This document shows, piece by piece, positions 21,953 to 32,059 of a stretch of DNA of 64,000 nt. The stretch comes from Prorocentrum cordatum (Eukaryota; Sar; Dinophyceae; Prorocentrales; Prorocentraceae). A program made the position numbers and the translations under genes. The stretch is from positions 409,833 to 473,832 of the forward strand of contig CAUYUJ010018882.1 in assembly GCA_963575745.1 (NCBI GenBank). The letters are read 5' to 3'. The notes under the pieces are model-generated. The model was not told the origin of the DNA. It ran no database searches and worked only from the letters and a program-made list of their open reading frames with translations. The first letter of the stretch is position 1; each line of letters opens with the position of its first letter.

Positions 21953-22145
21953 AGCTTCTCGAGTCGGGGATCGACTACAGAACTGATTTACCCCAACATT
22001 GATTTTTCCATCGGATCTGCAAGAAACGCGTAGGATGCTCCGAGATCTACGGAGCATCCTGCGCACTTCTCGTAGATCCGACGGGAAAAATCAGGCCCGG
22101 GGTAGATCAGTTCTGCAGTCGATCCCCTGGTCGAGCTTCGGGCTG
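21953..22145. mobile_element. Foldback (palindromic) element with arms of about 90 bp
   Basis: The left arm (gaagcttctcgagtcggggatcgac...gatttttccatcggatct...aggatgctccgagatct) is the imperfect reverse complement of the right arm (agatctacggagcatcctgcgca...agatccgacgggaaaaatca...gtcgatcccctggtcgagcttc). The arms meet at about 22045, almost without a loop. It has no coding capacity. It looks like a foldback or MITE-type element. Confidence 0.75.
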
Positions 22146-22180
22146 CGCGCAGACAGCTCCCGCCAGGCACGTAGTCTTAG

Positions 22181-22583
22181 GTCGGGCATGTCCCCCTACA
22201 GGCGGATTGTGGAAGAGAAGCGAAGCCTTGTCGAAACATTGTTAAGAACAATGAGAAACAAACCAAACATCGCCCCCAGACTATCTTTAAAATACTGTTT
22301 CCGAATCTCCCACCTGCAAAAGGCCTGTTTGGACGCCCGAAATGGGTACGGAAAAATTGGTACAATGCCCAACAACACATGTTGTCCCAAACCAACAGCG
22401 GCCGCTGTTGGGCAGGCGGCCTTCTGTTTCAAATGTACACAGGCCGCGGCGCGCCGACAGCGAGCCCTGCTCAAAATGAACAGGAGCTGCTGTTGGGTAT
22501 TGTACCCATTCTTTCCGTACCCATTTCGGGCGTCCGAACAATACTGTTTGGAATCTCCCTCCTGCAGAGGGACGCGCCCGACT
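22181..22583. mobile_element. MITE-A copy carrying a nested foldback insertion
   Basis: The left end GTCGGGCATGTCCCC and right end GAGGGACGCGCCCGAC are MITE-A termini, but 400 bp apart. Inside, 22326-22376 and 22491-22543 form an inverted repeat (ggacgcccgaaatgggtacg against cgtacccatttcgggcgtcc). It is flanked by near-direct copies of aatactgttt..gaatctccc at about 22290 and 22540. I read this as a second foldback element inserted in the MITE, or a duplication of the MITE end around it. Confidence 0.65.
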
Positions 22584-23077
22584 CAAACGCAGTCCGGGCT
22601 GGCCTCGGCAGGCCCCCCCCCCCCCCGAAAGGAGGGGATAGCAAAGGGGGAGGGGGGGGAAAATCAGCTCGCGTAGCTGCTTTTCCGGGCGCCTCCCGGC
22701 GCCGGGACGCGCCCGTGTATCAAGGAATGGGCCCGGCGGCGGGACCGAAACCGGCTGCACGCAGCAGACTTCGTGACCTCCCCTTCCCCTCTATCCCCCC
22801 CCTTTCCTTTGGCTCCAGAGGGGATGGGCCCGGCGGCGGGGCCGAAACCGGCTTCACGCAGCAGATTTCGTAGCCCCCCCCTTTCCCTCTACACCCCCCC
22901 CCCCCGTTCGTTCGGCCCGAGGGGACGCGCCCGACTCAAAGCGCAATCCCGGCCGGCCTCCGCGTGCGCCCCCCCCCGGCGCAGAGGCCGGGGCGCGCCC
23001 CGCCCCCGGGGGGGCGCGCCGCCGAGGGCGGCGGCGCCCCAGACTGCTCGAGGAGGGCCTGCTGGGACGACGTTTCG
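22584..23077. other. C- and G-run rich sequence
   Basis: Contains C/G homopolymer runs near 22611, 22650, 22900 and 22970, and a direct duplication of gatgggcccggcggcggg-type sequence at about 22727 and 22823. No gene seen. Confidence 0.5.
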
Positions 23078-23220
23078 GTCGGGCCTGTCCCCCATATAGG
23101 GGGATTTTCGGCGAACGAAAAAAGAAATACTCAAAAGATGCCTCAAAATAGTCAAAAATAGTCCCCAGACTACTTTTTGACAATTTTTGAATATTCCCCC
23201 TGTAGAGGGACAGGCCCGAC
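23078..23220. mobile_element. MITE-A copy 2
   Basis: Starts GTCGGGCCTGTCCCCCATAT and ends GTAGAGGGACAGGCCCGAC, with an AT-rich middle very like copy 1 (tagtccccagacta). It lacks flanking TTAA (ttcg left, agga right). Its left flank ggagggcctgctgggacgac recurs before the next copy at 23416, so part of a larger segment was duplicated. Confidence 0.8.
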
Positions 23221-23415
23221 AGGATCAGGAGAGAAAGAAACACACAGACACAGTGAATCGTCGACTCCCCGGAACATATGGGAAAATATGGGAGGTGGGG
23301 GGGAAGACAAGAACCCAGAAGATATGGGAAAATATGTGGGATCTGGTTATTTGTGTGTATATATTTGTGTGTCCCAGGGCCCCTTCAGAGGAGGGCCTGC
23401 TGGGACGACATTTCG
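23221..23415. repeat. Dispersed repeat with GT-rich end (copy 1 of 2)
   Basis: The block aacacacagacacag...atcgtcgactcccc...atatgggaaaatatggg...gtgtcccagggccccttcag is present in reverse orientation at 29555-29985. There its GT-rich part has expanded into long CA and CACG microsatellites. Confidence 0.7.
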
Positions 23416-23573
23416 GTTGGGCATGTCCCCCCACAGGCGGATGTTGGAGGACAAATCAAAAATACCCCACAAAAGCGTGCGCAAACATAGCATTCCCAAG
23501 TGCTAGGAGAATCGTCCCCAGGCTACTTTTGGACTGTTTTCGAAAGTCCCTCCTGTAAAGGGACACGCCCGAC
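23416..23573. mobile_element. MITE-A copy 3
   Basis: Starts GTTGGGCATGTCCCCCCACA and ends GTAAAGGGACACGCCCGAC, followed by TTAA at 23574-23577. The left border is not TTAA. The internal end (ggctacttttggact) matches the family. Confidence 0.75.
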
Positions 23574-23739
23574 TTAAGACTACCTGGGGGGGGGGGGTCT
23601 GCGCGCAGCCCGCAGCGTGCCTCCCCCTCCCTCCCTGCCACCCCCCTCCCTCCTCCCTGTCTTCCCCCTCCCGCCGTCCCCCCGCCGCGAGGCGGCGCGC
23701 GGCGCAGTTGAGCGACGGTGGGCGCGCTGGGGGCGATGC

Positions 23740-23798
23740 GCGCGGCAGAAGTAGGCGTGCGTGGAGAGCGCGAGCAGGTTCTCCGGGGTCAGCAGCTG
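23740..23798 (-). CDS. BTB/BACK gene, candidate exon 4
   Basis: The minus strand reads QLLTPENLLALSTHAYFCR after a pyrimidine-rich tract and ggccag, a convincing acceptor. The pattern L-T-x-E-N-x-x-x-x-x-x-x-A-x-x-x-x-A is that of the helix after a BTB core (start of the BACK region). A GC donor at 23738-23739 leaves two bases of an Ala codon. Exon 5 supplies the third, giving CRASQLLDVC with exactly the spacing of known BACK regions. The acceptor could be three bases further in (cagcag|CTG). Exons 3, 4 and 5 together give 59 + 90 + 88 bases with consistent phases. Outside this block the frame degenerates into Arg/Pro-rich sequence. Confidence 0.55.
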
Positions 23799-23999
23799 CT
23801 GGCCGGGGAGGGGAGGGGAGGCCGGGGGAAAGAGAGGGGAGGGGAGGGAGGGGGGGGAGGCAAGCTAGGTGCGCTCGCGTCATATCTGACGTCCTACCCC
23901 TTCCTCCCATCCCTTACCATGGCGCTGATTTTCTCTATCCGCGGACGCGTGTCGTAGCGGACCTGTGGCTCCGCGCGCGCGTGCGTAGTGGGTGGTGGT

Positions 24000-24235
24000 G
24001 CGCGTGCGTGCGTGCGTGCGTGTGTGCGTGGTGGTGGTGGTGGTGGTGGTGGTGGTGGTGGTGGTGGTGGTGGTGTGTGGTGTGGTGTGGTGTGGTGGTG
24101 TGGTGCTGGTGGTGGTGCTGGTGGTGGTTGTGTGGTGGTGGTGGTGGTGGTGGTGGTGGTGGTGGTGGTGGTGGTGGTGGTGGTGGTGGTGGTGGTGGTG
24201 GTGGTGGTGGTGGTGGTGGTGGTGGTGCGGCGCGG
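24000..24235. repeat. GGT trinucleotide microsatellite
   Basis: An almost pure GGT run fills 24031-24227, with GTGT and GCT interruptions at 24074-24131. Poly-Val, poly-Gly, poly-Trp, poly-His and poly-Thr frames are artefacts. Confidence 0.95.
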
Positions 24236-25681
24236 TGGTGGCGGGCGGATGGGCGCGCGAGAAAGAGGCCCGCGCTGGGGCGAGAACGCCATCCTGAACG
24301 ACGGAGGCCAAACACCGATCCGAAAATGAGGCCCACGCTGCAGCGGGAGCACGATTCGGAACGATTCGGGAGCAGAAATGAGGCCGGCGCCTCAGCGAGA
24401 GCAGCATTTTGAAAAAACGCAGGCGAAAACCCGTTTCCCGGGAATCCTGTGTGTAAAAAAACAGTACGCGGGGGGGTGTCGGCCATCTTCGGGACGCCAT
24501 CAGGGGAAGTGGGAGAGTATTTTCATATTGTGTACTTGTGGAGGAGGGGGCAACGGGCCGAGGAGGAGGGGCTGCTGGTCGAGGCGCGGGGGGGGCAGGG
24601 GCGGCGGGGAGGGAGACTCTCCCTCCCCGCCGCCCCTGCCCCCCCCCGCCTCCCTGCCCCCTTCCCTCTCAAAGGGAAGGGGGAGGGAGGGGAGGGGGGC
24701 ATCAGCCAGCACCTGCAGCCAGAGGGCAAATCAAAAGGGCGCGGCCCAGGTGCTCTGGCGGCGCGTTCGCGGGCCGCGGCCGCGCTCTTCCGGCTGTGCG
24801 CCCAGGGTGGCCTGGCGCCGGGTGGCGAGCAGACTGGCGCCCTGCGCCAGGCCGCGAGCAGCTGCGCCGCGGCGCCGCGCCTGCGCACGGCGTCCAGCTG
24901 GGCGTGCCATCGGTGCAGCGATGCAGGCGGCCTCTGCGGCGGGCGCGCCTGGTGCAGGCCGCTCCGCAGTGCCCCAGAACTGCGCAGCGGCCTACAAGAG
25001 AGACGGGAAGAGGGGAACAGAGCGAGGAGGGAGCAGGAGGAGGGGGTCCCGAGGCCGAGCGGGGGGGGGAGCGAAGGGAAGCCAGCACATCCTCTTGGGG
25101 GGCTGCGGGGGGAGGAAGGAATAAGGGCGGGAGAATGAGGAGGACGAGGAATATGGGAGTAGGAAGTGGAGGAGGAGGAGGGGAGGATAACGGCGCCAAT
25201 TAGTTCCACCACCGGGAAACTAGCTTTCCGTGCTGTCTGCATCTTCCTGTTTCTTCCCTTCGTGCGATGCCACGGGACGTGACAACGGTCACTGGACGGA
25301 AACTTGGTTCAACGCGACACGACAACCGGTGTGTATATATATATATATATATAACTGCTCCCCTGGCTCGCTGCTGCTATTCTTCCTCCTCCTCATCATC
25401 TAGGCCTTTGTCTGGAGCAAGGTATGGCGGATATCGAACACCAACCAGGCCGTCGTGGTGACAAGTCGCTAGCCCAATGGGCCCCAAGACTCCCCAATGG
25501 GGTCGCTCAGGTCCCAAAAGGGACCACGAGATGTCTTGAAGGGGCCCCAGGAAGGCCCGAAAGGACCTAAGGAACAACCTGAGGGGTCCCAAGTTGGGCC
25601 CCAAGGGCTCCAAAGGCGACACACGGCAGGATAATCAATTGGTCCGCGAGCGGCCTGCAATCTGGGAGACTCCACATCCTC
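24236..25681. other. GC-rich region with a hairpin and possible short exon
   Basis: At 24589-24645 a perfect inverted repeat with 28-base arms (gcaggggcggcggggaggga and its complement) has a single central base. At 24740-24990 the minus strand has a good acceptor (ctctcttgtag) followed by varied sequence (HRWHAQLDAVRRRGAAAQLL), but no family fits and no place for it exists between exons 3 and 4 of the BTB gene. A TA run is at 25336-25354. A CCAAG-like array lies at 25480-25620. Confidence 0.4.
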
Positions 25682-25954
25682 TCAACAGTAAACTTCTAAC
25701 GTGACCCTGTGGGTGTCATGCACAGTCTTCACGTTCGCCAGAAATATTTGTGCCTCGTCCTCGGACTTCGGGACATCCTCGCCGCGCTCCTGGAAAACCG
25801 CCACCTTGCCCGCTCGGTCGTAATCGGCCACAAAAAATTAATGGTTGTCCACTCAAATATTCAATCTCCTGTAAAAAGGACGCAGGTGCCGCGAATTGTA
25901 ATAGAACCCGATCCCGTGCTTCAGCCGGTTGGTCGCACCCATCGCCGCATAAGG
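25682..25954 (-). pseudogene. Decayed conserved-looking protein fragment, family unknown
   Basis: One minus-strand frame reads ATNRLKHGIGFYYNSRHLRP, then FYRRLNI, TGA, VDNH, TAA, FFVADYDRAGKVAVFQERGE, DVPKSEDEAQIFLANVKTVH and DTHRVTLEVYC before a TGA at 25682-25684. Codon third positions are mostly G or C in the good stretches, and the residues are balanced. This strongly suggests former coding sequence with two in-frame stops at about 25871 and 25859. I do not recognise the family. It may belong to a transposable element or be the 3' end of a dead host gene. Confidence 0.5.
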
Positions 25955-27440
25955 TCACCTGGACCGTCTCCATCTGATGGAAAACTTGTCGAGGCTCCTC
26001 CTTTCTCTGCGGAGCTGCTTTCCACTGGAACGAATTTCTGGCGATTTCACATGATGGTCTCCCTATAATATCCGTGTGGCTCGACGCCTGTGCCGTCAAA
26101 GGTGACAGTGTCAAATTCCTGCGTCGTGTGCGCCTCTGTCGGGGAACAACAGTGTGAGAAACTGGGTTTGTCATCTCAAGAAATTTAAGAAAAGCACTAC
26201 GTGAAACAAACAACGTGTTCAAGCCATAAGTGCGAATTTTTGCGCCGCGCGTTTGAGAACGATGGTTCAATCACACGTGCGCGGCCAGCTGCGTCGCCTC
26301 CCCGGCCAGGCTCCAGCGCATGAGTTCGATTATGGTAACTTGGCTCATGAGGCGTTGTTGGTTTGGTTGGATGCGTGTCCGAATGATGCTCAGCCATGTT
26401 TGGATGGCCAGTTGTTGACGATTCGCGCATCCCCACCAACCCATCCTAAATCAATCGCCAGGCGAGATCTGCTGACCAAGGATGCGTAGCAGCATGCAGT
26501 CAGTCACGCTCTGGGATTTTGTTCGGAGGCATCTTGGAGCTATGAGGTCCTCTTGAAGCCAGTTTGCAAGCCATGAATGCCCTCTTGGGGCCCTCGTGGG
26601 GCCCTCTTGGTCTCTGTTGGGGCTTCTTGGAGGCTTGTGGCGGCCACTTTGGGGTCATCTTGGAGGCCGTCGATCAAAGAGGGGGGGGGGGGGGGCCAAT
26701 TACGCTCCGCCCCTCGGAGGCAGAATAATGGCCCCTTGGGCCCTATTGGGGCGATCTTGGAGCGCTCTTGGGGCGGTTTTTGGCGCGTTCGGGGCCGCCT
26801 TGCGCGCCTTTTGGTGCTCGCTCAGGCCATCCTGACGGCATCATTAAGCTCTGTGGAACCAATCGGAACCGACATGCGATAAATTAATCGACCATGTGCT
26901 GCCACGTTGCGTTTGAGTGATGATGGCCTCTCGGGGGAGTCAGTGGGAAGCTCCGCGGCCACTCGGGAACGCTTTCGGGTGGCATTGAAGCTGCTTGGAG
27001 GCATGCCGGAAGCTACATTACTATATTGAACCGTATATATAGGATGCAACGTACGATGTTGGAGGCCATCTCTGGCCAACCCGGGCCCTCATAGAGCCGT
27101 CTTCGGGCCATCTCGGGGATGGACAGAAACCCCTTTAGTAAAACTGGTTTAGTGACAACGACCTTGAGCCCAAACCTTGCGGGTGCAAGACTGGAAAATG
27201 ACGGCCGCGGCGCCCTCTCGAGAACCGAAAACGGACAATTCACTAATCGACGTGTCAGGGTGGGGGCTCTGTCCACCCCCGACCATCGTGGATTTTCCAA
27301 CGACCCGCGGGACGCTCCCTCCAGACCCCGGGAGGCGGCTTAGGAGGAGAGTGTCACCTCCCCCCTAAAGAGCAGGAGGAGGGAGGTTGGAGGCACTAAC
27401 TCGCTGAACCTCCTAGGCTTGAAAAGGCTGGCTGGATTCG
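25955..27440. other. Mostly unassigned; a small CTTGGG-type array
   Basis: At 26263-26486 the plus strand has a 78-codon frame starting MRTMVQSHVRGQL with no recognisable motif. At 26570-26830 a short CTTGGG-type array with a G-run at 26680-26694 occurs. The remainder shows no gene. Confidence 0.4.
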
Positions 27441-28780
27441 TTTGTTATTGTGCGTAACGGTTTCCTATTTGCTTCCACGTCTGTCTCCTTCTCCTTCCTC
27501 CCCTCCTCCTCGTGGCTCCGGAACCGCGACGCCGCTCAACACGCCCTGGCGTCGGGGAGAACAGTTGCCGCGCGAGCGCGGCATCAGACGTGTGAGGTCA
27601 CCTCGCGCGCTATCGTGTTCGCTTTTCCTTGCTTGCTTCTTCCCTGCGCACTGCCCTCCCCGTCTTCCTCCTGGGGCTGTGCAGCAAAGAGTGCGCCAGA
27701 GAGTCGGCGCATCTGCCCAGACCCCGTCCTGCGCTGGCGGCCTGCCGGGGGCGGTGAGCGGACGAGGCCTGGCAAGTTTCGCTCGGGGGCCGACTTGCTC
27801 TCTGGGCTCGGGGACGTCCGCCGCCGTCGGCACTGGGGCCGCTGCGGTGTGAAAATCTGGCTCCGTGGGCCAGTGGAAAACTGCGTGAAAACTTGCATGA
27901 TAAAAGACGATTGAAAAAGAAGGTCGGCTCCCGTTCGAGCGTGGCGGGTCCTGTTTCCTCGACGAAAGCCGCCTTTATTTTTCAACACGCTGTGGGTGTC
28001 GTTCTTCAACCCATGGCAGTTGCCATTTTTCAGTTCACGACGGACTCTCTCTTTTTCAACTGACTGTGGGGGCCTCTCGAGGCGGACCCTCCAGAGTTCA
28101 GGGAGGCAGACAACGAGCGAGCGATTCGGACGCCTGCTTCGGATCGCTGGGACGGTCACCGGATGTTCGCCACGCGCGCGCGAGATGTGCCTTGACGGGG
28201 GCGGGGTCTGGGCAGATGCGCCGACGTGTCGTCCACTCTGGCTTCCCGACGCCAGGATTGAGATGGGGAGGGCGACAAGAAAAGGCGAGGGCAAGGGGGG
28301 GCCTCCACCACCGCCCAAATGGACGCCCCGAAACGTCGTCGTCGAATTGACGTCCCTGAGCGACCTCGACCCCGCACCCGAAGCAAAACCTCGAGAAGTT
28401 TTGCTCGCGAGCCCGCTCGCCTTTGTCGTCGTCGTCCTCGGAAGAACAGGAAAGAACAAGCAGGGACGAGGGCGTGCGAGGCGGCAGCCTGCCTGCGACG
28501 CCGCAGGTGCAGGCAGCAACTCCCGCGCGAGGGGCGAGATTGGGGCATCGTTCGTGGTTCCGACGCAAAAAGAAGGATCGGAGGAAAGAGGAGGAGGCAG
28601 ACGGGAAAAACAAACGAAACCGCCATGCACAATTGCAACCAAATCCCACCAGCCTTTTCGGGCAAAGGTGGTTTAGCGACTTAGTGCCTTCAACCTCCTC
28701 CTGCTCTCGGGGGGGTCCCTCTCCTCCTACCCCTTCCCCCTGGGTCTGGAGGGAGCGTTCCGCGGGTCGCCGGGCGGTCC
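27441..28780. other. GC-rich region with imperfect inverted repeat, no gene assigned
   Basis: Long frames are open on both strands, as expected of this composition. The phrase ggggtctgggcagatgcgcc (28201-28220) is the complement of gcgcatctgcccagaccccg at about 27707, so parts of this region form a large imperfect inverted repeat. No domain recognised. Confidence 0.35.
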
Positions 28781-29221
28781 AGGATGTCCCCCAGACGACC
28801 CCAAGAGGGCCCCAGCTAGCCAAAGATGGCCTCCAACATCGCATAGCCCAACATTGTTCAAGACAGCTTTCAGCATGCCTCCGATCAGCCCCAAGACCTC
28901 CCCTAGATGTTTCCAAGTGGCCACGGAGCCTCCCTAAGACACCCCCGAGAGGCCAGAATCATTCAGAAACCAATCGAAGTCAAGGTGTGATTGTCTTCTC
29001 GCGTGTTCGCTTCCGATGGGCTCTCGAGGGTCCAAGACGGCTACAAAATGGCCCTCGCAAACCTCAAGAGCGGCCCGGAGGGGGCCCAAGACGGCCTCAA
29101 AAGCGCCCACACGCACCCCATCAGGGCTCCAGGAGGCATCTCGTCGGCCTCCGAGGGGGAGGGCTCACTTGGCGACCCTCCTCCTTTGATCGCTGACCTC
29201 GGTGGTCCCGGATAGCGTCAG
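28781..29221. repeat. CCAAGA-type array fragment with core
   Basis: Units such as ccccaagagggcccc flank a core at about 28948-29030 (ccagaatcattcagaaacc, cgcgtgttcgcttccgatggg), a diverged member of the dispersed array family. Confidence 0.6.
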
Positions 29222-29374
29222 GTCGCGCGTGTCCTCCTACAGGGGGAATTTGGACGAAAAATTAAAAACATGTCAAACCATGCTCAAACACAGTCCAACA
29301 ATAATCCCCAAATCGTCCCCAGACTATTTTTCGACTATTCTTGAATATTCCTCCTGCAGAGGCACAGGCCCGAC
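29222..29374. mobile_element. MITE-A copy 4
   Basis: Starts GTCGCGCGTGTCCTCCTACA and ends CTGCAGAGGCACAGGCCCGAC, with the family interior (cgtccccagactattttt). The borders are gtca and gtaa rather than TTAA, so the target duplication has mutated or was never TTAA. Confidence 0.75.
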
Positions 29375-29446
29375 GTAAAAGTAGCCCCATCAAGGTCCCC
29401 GAGAGAGCCGAGGATGGCCCGTGGGGGCCCCGAGAGAACCCCAGCA

Positions 29447-29983
<537 letters not shown>

Positions 29984-30123
29984 CCTGAATGTCCCCATAC
30001 AGGCGGAGGTTGGGTGAAACATAAAGAATACCCCACACTTATCAAAAATGATAAGACAAATCATCCCCAGACTATTTTTTGAACTATGTTTGAAGACTTC
30101 TCCTGTGCAGAGACAGGCCCGAC
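29984..30123. mobile_element. MITE-A copy 5, damaged left end
   Basis: The left end has only gaatgtccccatacaggcgg, while the right end CTCCTGTGCAGAGACAGGCCCGAC is typical. The interior aatcatccccagactatttt matches the family. Confidence 0.7.
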
Positions 30124-31135
30124 TCAACCCCAGGGAGTGCCTGCGTGCTGCTACGCATCCCTGGTCAGGGCAGCTCGCCTGGTGATATTTTTGGATGGAC
30201 TGGCAGAAATGCGCGGAGCGTCGCGAATAAGCCCGATGGCTCGCGACGCACATCCGCTCTGAGCGCCCATCGCCCCCAACCCTCGCGAGACGGTGCGGTG
30301 CACTTTCTTGAAAGGGTATCAGATACGGCTTCGTTCGAGCACGGGCGCGCAGAAGACGGTGCAAACTAGAAACAGCACCCGAAAACAGAACTGAAGACTG
30401 CAAACTTCAACCAGATTTCACTCTGCTGGCTCGCCTGGCTGAAAATTGTGCGGCCTCGGTAGGTTCTGCTGAGGCGACGATTAAGAATGCCTCCTTCCTA
30501 TCGCGTGGGCGCCCGGTGTATCCAACACCCTTTCTTTGACTCTGGTCCACCTGGCCTCCAGTCGTTGTCAACATCGTCAACCCATCTTCAATAAATCATG
30601 TTCCCCCTATGCTCCCAAAGTTGTCAGCGAAAACTCCACTATTGAAGAGATGGTCTGCGATGCCACCGTTGAACGTCCCGGCAGAAGCGAGCTGCCGTCT
30701 GCTGACGTCCCCTTCCTCAAGACCCCGGACTGTATGATTGCTGCTGTTGGTGGTGGCGAGCCAGATCCGTTCCCGAAGCTGACAGCCCGACCGCGCTCTT
30801 GGGAGGGAGTAGATGTAGGCAGGCACCGCAGCGAGAGGGACACCGGGGTCGAACAGGAGGGAGAGATGATGAGGTGGTGGTGCAGGGCAACGACAGGGGG
30901 CTGGCTCCGGGGTTGGAATTTCGAACTGCCATCGGCGATGCGTCGCCGATAGATCGGCGACTGGGGCCCGGTAGCGAATCCGGTTGTTCCTGGGTCGTGT
31001 GATCCGTCGGGCCCCTACCGGCGATGAATGGGCGATTGGGGGTCGGTGCGTTTCCCCTGCACCAGGACCAATCCCCGTGTCGTTGCCCATGAGAGTTGGG
31101 CAGGGACCGACCATCCCGGCATTCCTATAGTCCTA
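30124..31135. other. Unassigned sequence
   Basis: Plus-strand frame 30536-30952 and minus-strand frame 30596-31114 overlap and neither has a known motif. A small palindromic block at 30934-30960 (cggcgatgcgtcgccgat) resembles that at 50.1 kb. Confidence 0.35.
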
Positions 31136-31256
31136 CCACGAAATGTTCTTAGAACCCCCAAATGCTCTAATAACAAGAATATTGTGTTTAGAACGTAAAC
31201 CCGATGTGATAAAACAAGACAGTCTCCGCCAGAAAGGTTCTAAGAACATTTCGTGG
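31136..31256. mobile_element. MITE-B copy 1, 121 bp, perfect 20-bp inverted repeats
   Basis: It starts ccacgaaatgttcttagaac and ends with the exact reverse complement gttctaagaacatttcgtgg. The interior (gtaaacccgatgtgataaaa) is shared with copies at 39897 and 57378. The flanks gcagggaccgacc on the left and ataggcgagccaggacg on the right are also shared, so the mobile unit may be larger, about 220 bp. Confidence 0.85.
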
Positions 31257-31969
31257 AAACCTTCAAAGGGTCTTAGAACACTGTTTGGTCGTGCTATAGG
31301 CGAGCCAGGACGTTTCGCCACTGCTTGAATGAGAGGATGAAAGGGGGAGAAGCGGGATAGCCTGCAGCCTGGGGGCGCTGTGCGGGTAGGTGCCGACACA
31401 AAAGCACCGACACCGCCAAGCCCTGGACCTCTCCGAGGGTGCGTTCTGGCCAGGCTTCCGAAGCGAATCTAGCCGTGGCAGCGAGGGGATCGTGGGGGTA
31501 TCGGTGGGATCAGTGGGGGATCAAGACTCACATTTCGACATCGAGCTATCTTTGTCACAGGCTTGCCCGCATCCTTCGACGAGCTACCCGCTGCATCGGG
31601 TGCGTCCGAGACGGGGGGGGGGGGGGGGCAAGAGGGGCGTTTGCAAATCATGGCCCGAGGCACGCGCGCGGCCCAGAGGGGGCACCAGGGGTCGTGTTGA
31701 AAGAGAAAGGCCCAGGACGTCGGGCAGCCACCACGGCCCTGGCCACGACATCCACACTCTTCAGTCCTCAACCCCTCCTGACCGCCCCCGGCTGCAGCAA
31801 AGAGCAAGACGATGAGAGCCCAGCCCAGGCGCTTCGCGCGTAGCAGTGGTGACTGAAGGCGGCGGCTCGGAGTCGGACTCTTGGGGCGTCTCGGCGTCCT
31901 TCGACAAACTGCCCGTTCGGCGTCCTTCGACGCAGCGCCCGCTTCAACAAAAGCGAAGCGATGGGGAGC
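31257..31969. other. Unassigned sequence left of exon 3
   Basis: A G-run lies at 31613-31629. The minus strand has an acceptor-like gctctttgctgcag at about 31795-31808, followed by varied sequence without a known motif. A short direct repeat (ggcgtccttcgac) lies at about 31890 and 31919. No gene is called here. Confidence 0.35.
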
Positions 31970-32059
31970 CTGCAGCCGGTGCTCCGCCCACTGCTTCAGG
32001 TGGCGCACGTCGTAGAACTCGCACAGCCGCAGCAGACAGCAAAGGTCCTCGCCGGCCGC
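31970..32059 (-). CDS. BTB/BACK gene, candidate exon 3 (end of BTB domain)
   Basis: Ninety bases on the minus strand encode 30 residues, including EDLCCLLRLCEFYDVRHLKQ then WAEHRLQ. This is the final helical pair of a BTB domain (d-l-x-x-L-L-x-l-A-d-x-y-x-v-x-x-L-k-x-x-c-E-x-x-L). A pyrimidine-rich stretch and gacgcag|G precede it, and a GC donor (CAG|GCTCCC) follows. It starts and ends in phase 0. The missing first half of the domain is not found nearby but occurs in exactly the complementary form at 60.1 and 61.1 kb on the same strand. The following helices occur at 23.8 and 21.2 kb. BTB proteins typically dimerise and recruit targets to cullin-3 ubiquitin ligases. That role is inferred from the family. 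Confidence 0.75.

Noticed and set aside
24730-24990. Minus-strand exon with a good acceptor (ctctcttgtag)
   Set aside because: Coding frame ambiguous between two readings, no recognised domain, and no room for it between BTB exons 3 and 4; kept only as a note in the region entry.
27584-28642. A 352-codon minus-strand open frame
   Set aside because: No domain, overlaps long frames on the other strand, and the region is an imperfect inverted repeat of GC-rich DNA where long frames are expected by chance.
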